The notes under the pieces were generated by a model. That model saw only the letters and a program-made list of their open reading frames with translations, was not told where the DNA came from and searched no databases. This document shows, piece after piece, positions 1-6,803 of a stretch of DNA of 23,278 bases. The DNA is taken from assembly GCA_045535465.1 (NCBI GenBank), contig JAZSLS010000157.1:1-23278 (forward strand). Reading direction: 5' to 3'. The position numbers and the translations under genes were made by a program. How positions within the stretch are numbered: position 1 is the first letter of the stretch; every line of letters starts with the position of its first letter. This DNA comes from SIG636 sp045535465. GTDB lineage: Bacteria > Bacillota > Clostridia > Oscillospirales > CAG-382.

Positions 1-2
1 CA

Positions 3-1013
3 AACCATAAGGCAATCTATGAAGCAACCGGAACATATATAAGCGGTCTTGGCACTCCCTCCGTCGGCTCTGTCGGCGGTGAGTGGATGGTGATCGATCT
101 TGTTCGTGCAGGATATCCCTGCCCCGAAGGCTATTATGAGAACGTTGTTGAATACGTAAAAGCAAAGATCAACGCAAACGAACAGCTTCACCGTGCAAAA
201 TCCACCGATAATTCCCGTGTGATTCTTGCGCTTACTGCGGCAGGATATGACGTTACTGACGTGGACGGTCACAATTTGCTCATGGGTCTTACCGATATGA
301 GCTATGTTAAGAAACAAGGCATTAACGGTCCGATCTGGGCGCTCATCGCTTTCGATTGCTACGGGTATGCTATTCCAGAAAATCCCAATGCCGCAGATCA
401 GGTTACCCGTGAAAAGCTCATTGCCTACATTCTCGAAAAGCAGTTCGAGGACGGCGGTTGGGCATTTTCCGGTACGAAAGCCGATCCCGACATCACAGGC
501 ATGGCAATTCAGTCTCTTGCGCCCTACTACAATACCAATGCCGAGGTTAAGGCAGCCGTTGACAAGGCGCTTGATTGTCTGTCTGCTTTGCAGTATGACA
601 ACGGCGGATTCGGTTCCATCGACGGTACCTGCAGTGAATCTTGCGCACAGGTCATCGTTGCTTTGACGGCTCTCGGGATCAACCCCGAAACCGACGCACG
701 CTTTGTGAAAAACGGTGTTTCGGTTCTCGACGCTATGTGTCTGTTTGCAGTAGAAGGAGGCGGTTTCGAGCATATTCCGAGCGGCGGACTCAATGGTATG
801 GCAACCGAGCAGGGACAGTATGCCCTCGCTGCTTACTTCCGTTTCCTGGATGGCCAAACCTCTCTATATGATATGACCGACGTTCAGATCGGCGGCGAAA
901 GCGAGATTCCTCCTCAGACGGGAGATAACAGCACCATTTTACTTTATGGCATTCTTCTGATGGCATCCATGCTCGGCATGGGCGCACTTGTAAGAAAACG
1001 CAAACAATTCTGA
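3..1013 (+). CDS. Surface-anchored prenyltransferase/squalene-oxidase-repeat (alpha/alpha toroid) protein, 5' partial
   Basis: The frame is open to the left edge (336 codons visible), so the N-terminus lies outside the window; the ATG at 87 is internal. The protein carries repeats of the terpenoid-cyclase type: QFEDGGW (QxxxGxW, about residue 147 of the visible part) and QYDNGGF (about 197), plus GINGPIWALIA and a late ATEQGQYALAAYFRF segment, as in bacterial surface proteins with this fold. The C-terminus is a sorting signal: PPQTGD (about 303), a hydrophobic stretch and RKRKQF, which predicts sortase anchoring to the wall. Catalysis is unlikely, because such secreted proteins lack an obvious terpene substrate. 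The alpha/alpha toroid is also the fold of the large domain of intrinsic factor and transcobalamin, and a DUF4430 lipoprotein and ECF transporter follow, so a ligand-capture role is inferred. A DUF4430 domain could also lie in the missing N-terminal part. Confidence 0.8.
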   Translation, partial: NHKAIYEATGTYISGLGTPSVGSVGGEWMVIDLVRAGYPCPEGYYENVVEYVKAKINANEQLHRAKSTDNSRVILALTAAGYDVTDVDGHNLLMGLTDMSYVKKQGINGPIWALIAFDCYGYAIPENPNAADQVTREKLIAYILEKQFEDGGWAFSGTKADPDITGMAIQSLAPYYNTNAEVKAAVDKALDCLSALQYDNGGFGSIDGTCSESCAQVIVALTALGINPETDARFVKNGVSVLDAMCLFAVEGGGFEHIPSGGLNGMATEQGQYALAAYFRFLDGQTSLYDMTDVQIGGESEIPPQTGDNSTILLYGILLMASMLGMGALVRKRKQF

Positions 1014-1027
1014 TATTACCGAAAACA

Positions 1028-1066
1028 GCAGGCTGTTGCAACAAAAAAATCAAAGCAACAGCCTGC
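1028..1066 (+). terminator. Hairpin after the toroid-protein gene
   Basis: Perfect 12-bp inverted repeat (arms 1028-1039 and 1055-1066, GCAGGCTGTTGC type) with a 15-nt A-rich loop, 14 bases after the stop codon. The tail is only TTAATTTTG after GCCCC, so the U-tract is poor. It may terminate partially and let some transcription continue into the DUF4430 lipoprotein gene. Confidence 0.6.
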
Positions 1067-1151
1067 GCCCCTTAATTTTGAAAACTCTTGCTATCATAAG
1101 CAAATTACATAGATATTTTTTTAAATGATCCTTTACGATCGGAGGGATAGA

Positions 1152-2405
1152 ATGAAACGAATTATAATTATATTATTTACATTTTTTGTTGTATTGTCAA
1201 TGTCGGCGTGCAGCGGAAATTTTGCACAGGTCGACTTGAAGAAACCGATCACTATCCCCGAAAACGGTGTGATCGAAAAAGATGTACTTGATAAGGTAAA
1301 AAAAGATAATGCCATCGCAACATTCGTAGGCAACTCAAACGGTATTGAATATAAGTGGATCGTTTTCGGCAAAGACATTAAAGAGACAAGAGACGTAAAC
1401 CTAACCGTGGAAGTACAAACAACGGAGAAAGGTGTTATACTCTGTTTTTTCGAGACAGAAGAATATGGTTTTACTGCGCTTCTTTCGGTTTATTTGAATG
1501 AAAAATGGTCGACAGACAGCGCAAGTGCGTTTTCCGGCAAGGTAGAATACGGTTCTGTTTCAATTACAGGAAGCAAGACAAGTATTTTGAATGTTTCCAT
1601 CAATAAGGCAGTAGAGCAATGCGAGATCATTCCTGATACAAAAGAGAAAGATGAGTCTAATAATTCGCAATCTTCAATAGATACCCCTTCCACAGAAAAT
1701 ACAACAGAGCCTATTAACACAACTCCGGCTCCCGATAATACCTCAACGGATTCAGAAAATACGTTACCCTCTCCAGATGATATTATAACGGATTCAAACG
1801 ATACACCACCCTTTCCGGATGGTACACCCTCAAAAGAGGAGGATACGAGCATTCAGGATGAGTCGGACACAAACAAGCGTCCCATATCGGATGGCAAAGA
1901 AACAGGACAAGATGATTATAAAACAGATCCGGTGCCCGACGGCAAGCCTTTGCCCGTTGAACCCGAAGATCAAGAAATCGATAAAAGGAAAAAATACACC
2001 TGCACCTTCTCGATTGAATGCTCTACAATTCTAAATAATCTTTCCTCTCTTGACCCCGATAAGCTGGAGCTTATTCCGTCAAACGGTGTGATTTTGGCAC
2101 CGACCAAGGTGACCTTTTATGGGGGAGAATCGGTGTTCGACGTTCTCAAAAGAGTCTGCAAAGAAAACAACATTCATCTTGAGTTTTCGTGGACACCTAT
2201 CTATAACAGCGCATATATAGAGGGAATACATAATCTATACGAATTCGATTGCGGAGAGCTTTCGGGATGGATGTACCGTGTGGACGGCTGGTATCCCAAC
2301 TACGGCTGCTCCCGTTATCAGCTTGCAGATGGTGAGGTTGTGGAATGGCGTTATACCTGCGATCTCGGCAGGGACGTGGGCGAAGATCGGTTAGGACAAT
2401 CATGA
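1152..2405 (+). CDS. Lipoprotein with C-terminal DUF4430 (transcobalamin-like) domain
   Basis: 417 aa from the ATG at 1152, chosen because GGAGGG (1141-1146) sits five bases upstream and a classic signal peptide then begins (MKRIIIIL). The upstream ATG at 1125 would add nine charged residues. The lipobox MSAC puts the lipidated Cys at residue 20. Residues about 22-160 form an unrecognised beta-rich domain, about 165-275 are an acidic Ser/Thr/Pro linker with a 14-residue tandem repeat, and about 280-417 match DUF4430, with the hallmark GWMYRVDGWYPNYG and GEVVEWRYTCDLG. DUF4430 is the bacterial relative of the small C-terminal domain of intrinsic factor and transcobalamin. The protein should sit on the outer face of the membrane, tethered on a long linker. 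Its stop overlaps the start of the EcfT gene (ATGA), so it is very likely the extracellular partner of that transporter. Ligand binding is inferred. Confidence 0.85.
   Translation: MKRIIIILFTFFVVLSMSACSGNFAQVDLKKPITIPENGVIEKDVLDKVKKDNAIATFVGNSNGIEYKWIVFGKDIKETRDVNLTVEVQTTEKGVILCFFETEEYGFTALLSVYLNEKWSTDSASAFSGKVEYGSVSITGSKTSILNVSINKAVEQCEIIPDTKEKDESNNSQSSIDTPSTENTTEPINTTPAPDNTSTDSENTLPSPDDIITDSNDTPPFPDGTPSKEEDTSIQDESDTNKRPISDGKETGQDDYKTDPVPDGKPLPVEPEDQEIDKRKKYTCTFSIECSTILNNLSSLDPDKLELIPSNGVILAPTKVTFYGGESVFDVLKRVCKENNIHLEFSWTPIYNSAYIEGIHNLYEFDCGELSGWMYRVDGWYPNYGCSRYQLADGEVVEWRYTCDLGRDVGEDRLGQS
1725..1850 (+). repeat. Three 42-bp in-frame tandem repeats in the lipoprotein linker
   Basis: Units at 1725-1766, 1767-1808 and 1809-1850 encode three 14-residue copies (residues 192-205, 206-219, 220-233), each starting P(A/S/F)PD. 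The first two share the core TDS(E/N)(N/D)T; the third has drifted. They extend the acidic spacer between the membrane anchor and the DUF4430 domain. Confidence 0.75.
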
Positions 2406-3292
2406 GAGATTCCTTTACAAACTATCATCCCGTCGTAAATCTGCTTTATTTTACACTTACAATCGCATTTTCCATGCTTCTTACACACCCCGTGGCGCAG
2501 ATACTCGCGCTGGTGTGTGCCGTTACCTATGCTGTAAGTATCGAGGGCAAAAAGAGCCTTGGATTTTTGTTAAAATTCTGTTTGCCGATGGTGCTTCTCA
2601 CCGCATTTATCAACCCTGCTTTTAATCACGAGGGTGCGACCATTCTTTACTATTTCAGTAGCGGAAACCCTCTGACACTTGAAAGCATTTTGTACGGTCT
2701 GTCGGCAGGTACTATGCTTGTTACGGTGATATTGTGGTTCTCGGCGTTTTCCCGTGTTATGACCTCGGATAAGTTCATCTATCTCTTTGGCAAGATCATT
2801 CCCGCTCTCTCGCTGGTGCTGAGTATGTCGCTTCGATTCGTGCCGAAATTCAAGAAGCAGACAGAGGTCGTGGTGGAAGCGCAAAGATGTATCGGACGCG
2901 ATATATCAACGGGTAGTCTGTGGCAGCGCTTCAAAACGGCGGTGGTCATTCTCTCGATTATGATCACTTGGGCGCTTGAAAACGCCATTGAAACGGCGGA
3001 CAGTATGAAAAGCCGCGGGTACGGGCTGAAAAACAGAACGGCATTCTCGATTTACCGTATGGATGACCGCGACAAGTACGCTCTTGTGGGGTTCGGCTTT
3101 TGCGGACTGTTTCTTGTGGCAGGCGTAATGCTTTCTGCCTTTGGCTTCCGCTATTTTCCAAGCATCCGCTATGCCGCCATTGATATGACAACGATACCGT
3201 TCTATGCCGTATATTTCGGACTTTGCATCACTCCCATGGTGCTGAATTTCACGGAGGAGAGAAAATGGAAAACTATATATTCAAAAATGTGA
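2402..3292 (+). CDS. ECF transporter transmembrane (T) component, EcfT/CbiQ family
   Basis: 296 aa from the ATG at 2402, which overlaps the lipoprotein stop as ATGA. The longer frame back to 2345 would lie inside the upstream gene and lacks a better ribosome site. The protein is polytopic: several hydrophobic helices in residues about 15-150, then the conserved cytoplasmic region with LRFVPKF, AQRCIG and ADSMKSRGYG, the last matching the Arg-containing coupling motif that EcfT proteins dock into the ATPases, followed by further helices. EcfT links ATP hydrolysis to movement of the substrate-binding S-component in the membrane. The gene is translationally coupled on both sides: the next gene starts 28 bases before its stop. 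Family assignment is firm; the substrate comes from the partner S domain and is unknown. Confidence 0.9.
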   Translation: MRDSFTNYHPVVNLLYFTLTIAFSMLLTHPVAQILALVCAVTYAVSIEGKKSLGFLLKFCLPMVLLTAFINPAFNHEGATILYYFSSGNPLTLESILYGLSAGTMLVTVILWFSAFSRVMTSDKFIYLFGKIIPALSLVLSMSLRFVPKFKKQTEVVVEAQRCIGRDISTGSLWQRFKTAVVILSIMITWALENAIETADSMKSRGYGLKNRTAFSIYRMDDRDKYALVGFGFCGLFLVAGVMLSAFGFRYFPSIRYAAIDMTTIPFYAVYFGLCITPMVLNFTEERKWKTIYSKM

Positions 3293-5910
3293 GCTTTTCC
3301 TATCCCGAGGTGGAAGAAAAAGCCCTGGAGCAGATCTCCTTTTCGGTAAATCAAGGAGAATTCTTGATCCTTTGCGGCCCTTCGGGTTGCGGAAAGTCCA
3401 CTCTACTCCGCCACTTAAAGACCTGCCTCACCCCACACGGAAGGCACGAGGGTGAGATTCTGTACGGCGGCATACCGCTTGATACGGTTGACGACAGAAC
3501 GCAGGCACAGGAGATCGGCTTCGTTCTGCAATCTCCCGAAAACCAAGTCGTAACCGATAAGGTGTGGCACGAGCTTGCCTTCGGTCTTGAAAGCCTTGGT
3601 TACGATACGCCCACCATTCGCCGTCGTGTTGCCGAAGTCGCCGCCTTTTTTGGGATTGAAAATTGGTTTTATAAGAACGTGACCGAGCTTTCGGGCGGTC
3701 AAAAGCAACTACTCAGTCTTGCTTCCGTTATGGCGATGAATCCGCAGATTCTGGTGCTGGACGAGCCGACCCCACAGCTCGATCCCATTGCCGCATCCGA
3801 CTTTCTCGCACTGCTCGGTAAGATCAACCGTGAGCTTGGCATTACCGTCATTCTCACCGAGCATCGCTTGGAGGAAGCCTTCCCGTTTGCTACCCGCGTC
3901 ATTGTTATGGAAAAGGGGCGCATTGTCTGCGACGATATTCCAGAACAGGTCGGACTTGCGCTCCGTGAAAAGGACAGCGGAATGTTCCTTGCGATGCCAA
4001 CCGCTATGCGCGTGTGGGCGGGTGTGAAAACCGAGCTTTCTTGCCCTTTGACCGTCCGTGACGGAAGCGAATTTTTAACGGCTCGCAATAACGAAGTGCC
4101 GCTTACTCTGCTTGCAGAAAAGCCCGAGCGCACCTACGGCGAGGATATCGCCATTTATGCGGACGAGCTTTGGTTTCGGTATGAAAAGGATCTCCCCGAT
4201 GTGGTGAAGGGCTTTTCTCTGACACTCCGCAAGGGTGAGTTTTACGCCATTCTCGGCGGTAACGGCGCTGGAAAAACCACAACACTCAAGCTCATTTCGG
4301 GCTTGAGATCCGCTTATCGGGGAAGTGTAACCTTGAATGGCAAAATTGGACATCTGCCGCAGAATCCGCAGGCACTTTTTGTGAAGAGAACCGTGCGTGA
4401 GGATCTGTACGAGGTGTTCCGTGGTATGAAATACAGCAAAGAGGAAAAGGACGAGCAGGTCGCTCGTGTGGTGAAGCTCTGCGAGCTGACCGCCTTTCTT
4501 GACCGCCACCCCTACGATATTTCGGGAGGTGAACAACAACGCACCGCGCTTGCCAAGGTGCTTCTGACCGCTCCCGATATTCTGCTTCTCGACGAGCCGA
4601 CAAAGGGCTTTGACGCGGAATTCAAGGTCAGCTTTGCCGCGATTCTCCGTAAGCTCACCGCGCAGGGCGTGACCATTTTGATGGTCAGTCATGACGTGAC
4701 CTTCTGCGCCGAATACGCACACCGTTGCGGAATGTTCTTTGACGGGCATATCGTTGCAGACGGTACGCCCGCTGAATTCTTCTCAGGAAATAGCTTTTAT
4801 ACCACGCCCGCCAACCGTATGGCGCGACATTTGATACCCAAAGCCGTAACCGTTGCGGACGTCATTTCCGCTTGCGGTGGGGAGATAGAGCAGACGGAAG
4901 AAGCCGAAGAAGAAATCAAGCCTTTGCCGAAGCCCGCACCGCGAAGCGTGAATTATAAAACCAAAGCACTTCCGATTTGGAGAAAACTGATCGCACTTGT
5001 GTCGGCTTTGGTGGCTCTCGGCGTGTTCTTGTACGCTACGTCGATCACCGATCTTTCGGCAATCATCAATTCGTCGGGCATCACGGCAGAGGGTAAGGAA
5101 CAGTTATTCCTATATCTGATCCTGTTTGCCGCCATGTCAGTATTCGTTGCCGCCATCGGTCGCAGAAGTGAGCCTCCGCTTGTTGTTCAAACACCCAAAG
5201 AAAAACGAAACCTGAGCAAACGAACCATCGTGGCATCCATTGCCATTCTCTTGTTCATACCGCTGACTATCTTTACAGGCATCTTTTACTTGGAGGATCG
5301 GCATTACAATCTGGTAGCGCTCCTTGTGTTGCTTGAATGTATGCTCCCGTTTATGCTGGTGTTCGAGGGACGAAAGCCTAAAGCGCGTGAGCTTGTTACC
5401 ATTGCCGTGCTGTGCGCTATCGGTATTGCAGGGCGAGGTCTGTTCTTTATGCTCCCGCAGTTCAAGCCGGTGCTTGCCCTAACCATTATTGCAGGTGTAG
5501 CCTTTGGCGGTGAAGTCGGATTTTTGGTGGGAGCAATGACGATGCTGACCTCCAATATGATCTTCGGGCAAGGTCCGTGGACTCCGTGGCAGATGTTCGC
5601 GATGGGTATTATCGGTTTCCTTGCGGGTGTGCTGTTCAAAAAAGGATGGCTTCGCCGCACGAGAGCCTCCCTTGCCGTGTTCGGTGTGTTCACTGCGGTC
5701 ATCATTTATGGCGGTATTATGAACCCCGCAGCGGCCATGATGACATCAAGCGAATCACTGAAATGGGAAGCATTGATCGCCTGCTACATAACGGGACTTC
5801 CGATGGATCTCGTTCACGGATTTGGAACGCTGATATTCCTTATGATCGCAGCCGAACCGATGCTCGAAAAGATGGATCGGATTAAAATCAAGTACGGAAT
5901 TGCAGAATAA
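3265..5910 (+). CDS. Fused ECF transporter: two ATPase domains plus membrane S-component
   Basis: 881 aa from the ATG at 3265, chosen for the GGAGGAGA site (3253-3260); the upstream ATG at 3223 lies within ecfT and lacks this. ABC domain 1 has Walker A GPSGCGKST (38-46), signature LSGGQKQ (142-148) and Walker B ILVLDEP (162-168). ABC domain 2 has Walker A GGNGAGKTT (331-339), signature ISGGEQQR (419-426) and Walker B ILLLDEP (439-445). An acidic linker (about 550-570) leads to four hydrophobic helices (about 577-700). An S-component-like module (about 703-881) follows, beginning RELVTIAVLCAIGIAGR with the AxxxA spacing S proteins use to contact EcfT, and containing SNMIFGQGPWTPWQM. With the separate EcfT this gives a complete importer. 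The S module resembles the family often annotated simply as ECF transporter S component. Corrinoid specificity is an inference from the neighbouring transcobalamin-like proteins. Confidence 0.9.
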   Translation: MENYIFKNVSFSYPEVEEKALEQISFSVNQGEFLILCGPSGCGKSTLLRHLKTCLTPHGRHEGEILYGGIPLDTVDDRTQAQEIGFVLQSPENQVVTDKVWHELAFGLESLGYDTPTIRRRVAEVAAFFGIENWFYKNVTELSGGQKQLLSLASVMAMNPQILVLDEPTPQLDPIAASDFLALLGKINRELGITVILTEHRLEEAFPFATRVIVMEKGRIVCDDIPEQVGLALREKDSGMFLAMPTAMRVWAGVKTELSCPLTVRDGSEFLTARNNEVPLTLLAEKPERTYGEDIAIYADELWFRYEKDLPDVVKGFSLTLRKGEFYAILGGNGAGKTTTLKLISGLRSAYRGSVTLNGKIGHLPQNPQALFVKRTVREDLYEVFRGMKYSKEEKDEQVARVVKLCELTAFLDRHPYDISGGEQQRTALAKVLLTAPDILLLDEPTKGFDAEFKVSFAAILRKLTAQGVTILMVSHDVTFCAEYAHRCGMFFDGHIVADGTPAEFFSGNSFYTTPANRMARHLIPKAVTVADVISACGGEIEQTEEAEEEIKPLPKPAPRSVNYKTKALPIWRKLIALVSALVALGVFLYATSITDLSAIINSSGITAEGKEQLFLYLILFAAMSVFVAAIGRRSEPPLVVQTPKEKRNLSKRTIVASIAILLFIPLTIFTGIFYLEDRHYNLVALLVLLECMLPFMLVFEGRKPKARELVTIAVLCAIGIAGRGLFFMLPQFKPVLALTIIAGVAFGGEVGFLVGAMTMLTSNMIFGQGPWTPWQMFAMGIIGFLAGVLFKKGWLRRTRASLAVFGVFTAVIIYGGIMNPAAAMMTSSESLKWEALIACYITGLPMDLVHGFGTLIFLMIAAEPMLEKMDRIKIKYGIAE

Positions 5911-5914
5911 ATAT

Positions 5915-5950
5915 AAGCGCCTTGCTCCGATATGGGCAAGACGCTTTTAT
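5915..5950 (+). terminator. Intrinsic terminator of the ECF/DUF4430 cluster
   Basis: Arms 5915-5925 and 5936-5946 pair over 11 positions with one mismatch and are followed by TTTTAT. It begins four bases after the stop of the fused transporter gene and ends just before the converging SGNH remnant. Confidence 0.8.
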
Positions 5951-5951
5951 C

Positions 5952-6398
5952 TTATTCGTAGCAGAAAAATTTATTTACAAGGTCATATAACGGACGCTTG
6001 TTTTTGAGAGGGTGAACAAAGCCAATGGAATAAACGAAGGATACGGCATCCATAGTTGCTTTGGGGTTCCACACTTTCTTTGTTGCGATATCGCCGTATT
6101 CACATCGCCCCGAATCGGCAATGTATTTTAAGTGTTTGTTGATTTCTTCAATTTGCGAATCGCTATCATAATTTTTTAACGAAACAATAGCAATGCGGCA
6201 TTTTTTGTTTTGCGACTTGATGTATCGCTCACGATATTTATTATCAAACTCGGCAGAGCTTTCAGCAAAGGAATTCATATCTGTTTCTCCGATATGTAAC
6301 AAAACCGTTTCGGGCGAAAGAGCAGCTACAGTTTCTTTATATACACTCAAAGCATTGTTGACGGACAGATTAGCGCAGAATTCATTTAGAATTCTGCG
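5952..6398 (-). pseudogene. C-terminal remnant of an SGNH/GDSL-type hydrolase
   Basis: The minus-strand frame is open from 6398 to its stop at 5952 and has only a weak internal TTG (6350) as a start, without a convincing ribosome site. The protein looks like the second half of an SGNH esterase/acetylhydrolase. SPETVLLHIGETD corresponds to block III (family GxND, here GETD), and the GFVHPLKNKRPLYDL tail carries a His at the block V place. The N-terminal half with the GDS nucleophile block is absent: an in-frame TAG at 6399-6401 lies at the edge of a perfect palindrome. I therefore call it a decayed fragment, though a short expressed protein from the TTG cannot be excluded. It lies at the boundary between the GC-richer transporter cluster and the AT-richer housekeeping block. 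Confidence 0.55.
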
Positions 6399-6401
6399 CT
6401 A
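6371..6401. repeat. Perfect palindrome with 13-bp arms
   Basis: Arms 6371-6383 and 6389-6401 are exact reverse complements around the loop ATTTA; each arm contains GAATTC. Neither side has a T-run typical of an intrinsic terminator (ATGGTTTTC on one side, ATCTGTCC on the other). It cuts the upstream end of the SGNH remnant. It could be a terminator, a small mobile-element remnant or a protein-binding site. Confidence 0.7.
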
Positions 6402-6449
6402 TGGTTTTCTTTCTCTCAATCGGTTATTTTAGATAACATCCTTATTAAG

Positions 6450-6475
6450 AACCGCCTTCCACGGGCGGTTGTTTA
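6450..6475 (+). terminator. Small hairpin, possible terminator
   Basis: AACCGCC (6450-6456) pairs with GGCGGTT (6464-6470) around TTCCACG, followed by GTTTATC. The orientation fits a + strand terminator, but no + strand gene ends nearby, so it may isolate the downstream promoter from read-through. The remainder of 6402-6534 shows no gene. Confidence 0.4.
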
Positions 6476-6534
6476 TCATCTTGCCTTTGCAACTCGTCTC
6501 GTAACAACAAAAGAAGGCACATAATGAATAATCC

Positions 6535-6563
6535 TTGACAAAAGAGGACAAGCGTTATATAAT
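6535..6563 (+). promoter_or_regulatory. Consensus sigma-A promoter
   Basis: TTGACA (6535-6540), a 17-bp spacer and TATAAT (6558-6563) match the consensus at every position. It drives the mini sorting-signal protein and, through short gaps, the galU-to-tsaD genes. Transcription should start near 6570, about 30 bases before the first ATG. Confidence 0.92.
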
Positions 6564-6600
6564 TAAAATGTATGTTTATATAATCAAACGGAGGTATGTT

Positions 6601-6783
6601 ATGAAAAGATTTTTGTCTGTCATTATGGCTTTAATTTCTGCCGTTGTAATGAGTGCTTTACAGGTTTCAGCCGATGCGGGTGTTCCTATGACCGGCGACG
6701 AAAATTGGTGGATATACATTATTCTTGCTGTCGTAGCAGTTGCTATGGTAGTTGTTTTAATAGTAACAAACAAGAAAAAATAA
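6601..6783 (+). CDS. 60-aa mini protein: signal peptide plus sortase-type sorting signal
   Basis: The ATG at 6601 is chosen for GGAGG (6590-6594) six bases upstream; the longer frame from 6535 would overlap the promoter. Residues 1-25 are a signal peptide (MKRF, hydrophobic core, ADA cleavage-like site). Immediately after come GVPMTGDE, a hydrophobic helix (about 34-55) and TNKKK, the layout of an LPxTG-like sorting signal. Almost nothing remains between the two signals: cutting by signal peptidase and by sortase between T and G would leave a peptide of only about five to seven residues on the wall. The alternative is that it stays as a small membrane protein with a short outer tail. It is first in the operon, behind a perfect promoter and 20 bases before galU, so strong expression is expected. 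I do not recognise a named family. Confidence 0.8.
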   Translation: MKRFLSVIMALISAVVMSALQVSADAGVPMTGDENWWIYIILAVVAVAMVVVLIVTNKKK

Positions 6784-6803
6784 AGACAGGAGGGCGTAAA
6801 GCC

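Noticed and set aside
1014..1151. Possible cobalamin riboswitch before the DUF4430 gene
   Set aside because: The gap is only 138 bases, already holds a hairpin, and lacks the conserved B12-box pattern; any riboswitch would have to lie upstream of the window.
1490..1852. Minus-strand open frame over the lipoprotein linker
   Set aside because: It is a by-product of the low-complexity linker repeats read backwards.
4075..4749. 224-codon minus-strand open frame
   Set aside because: It lies fully antisense to the second ATPase domain, whose Walker and signature motifs are intact; no recognisable protein and no ribosome site.
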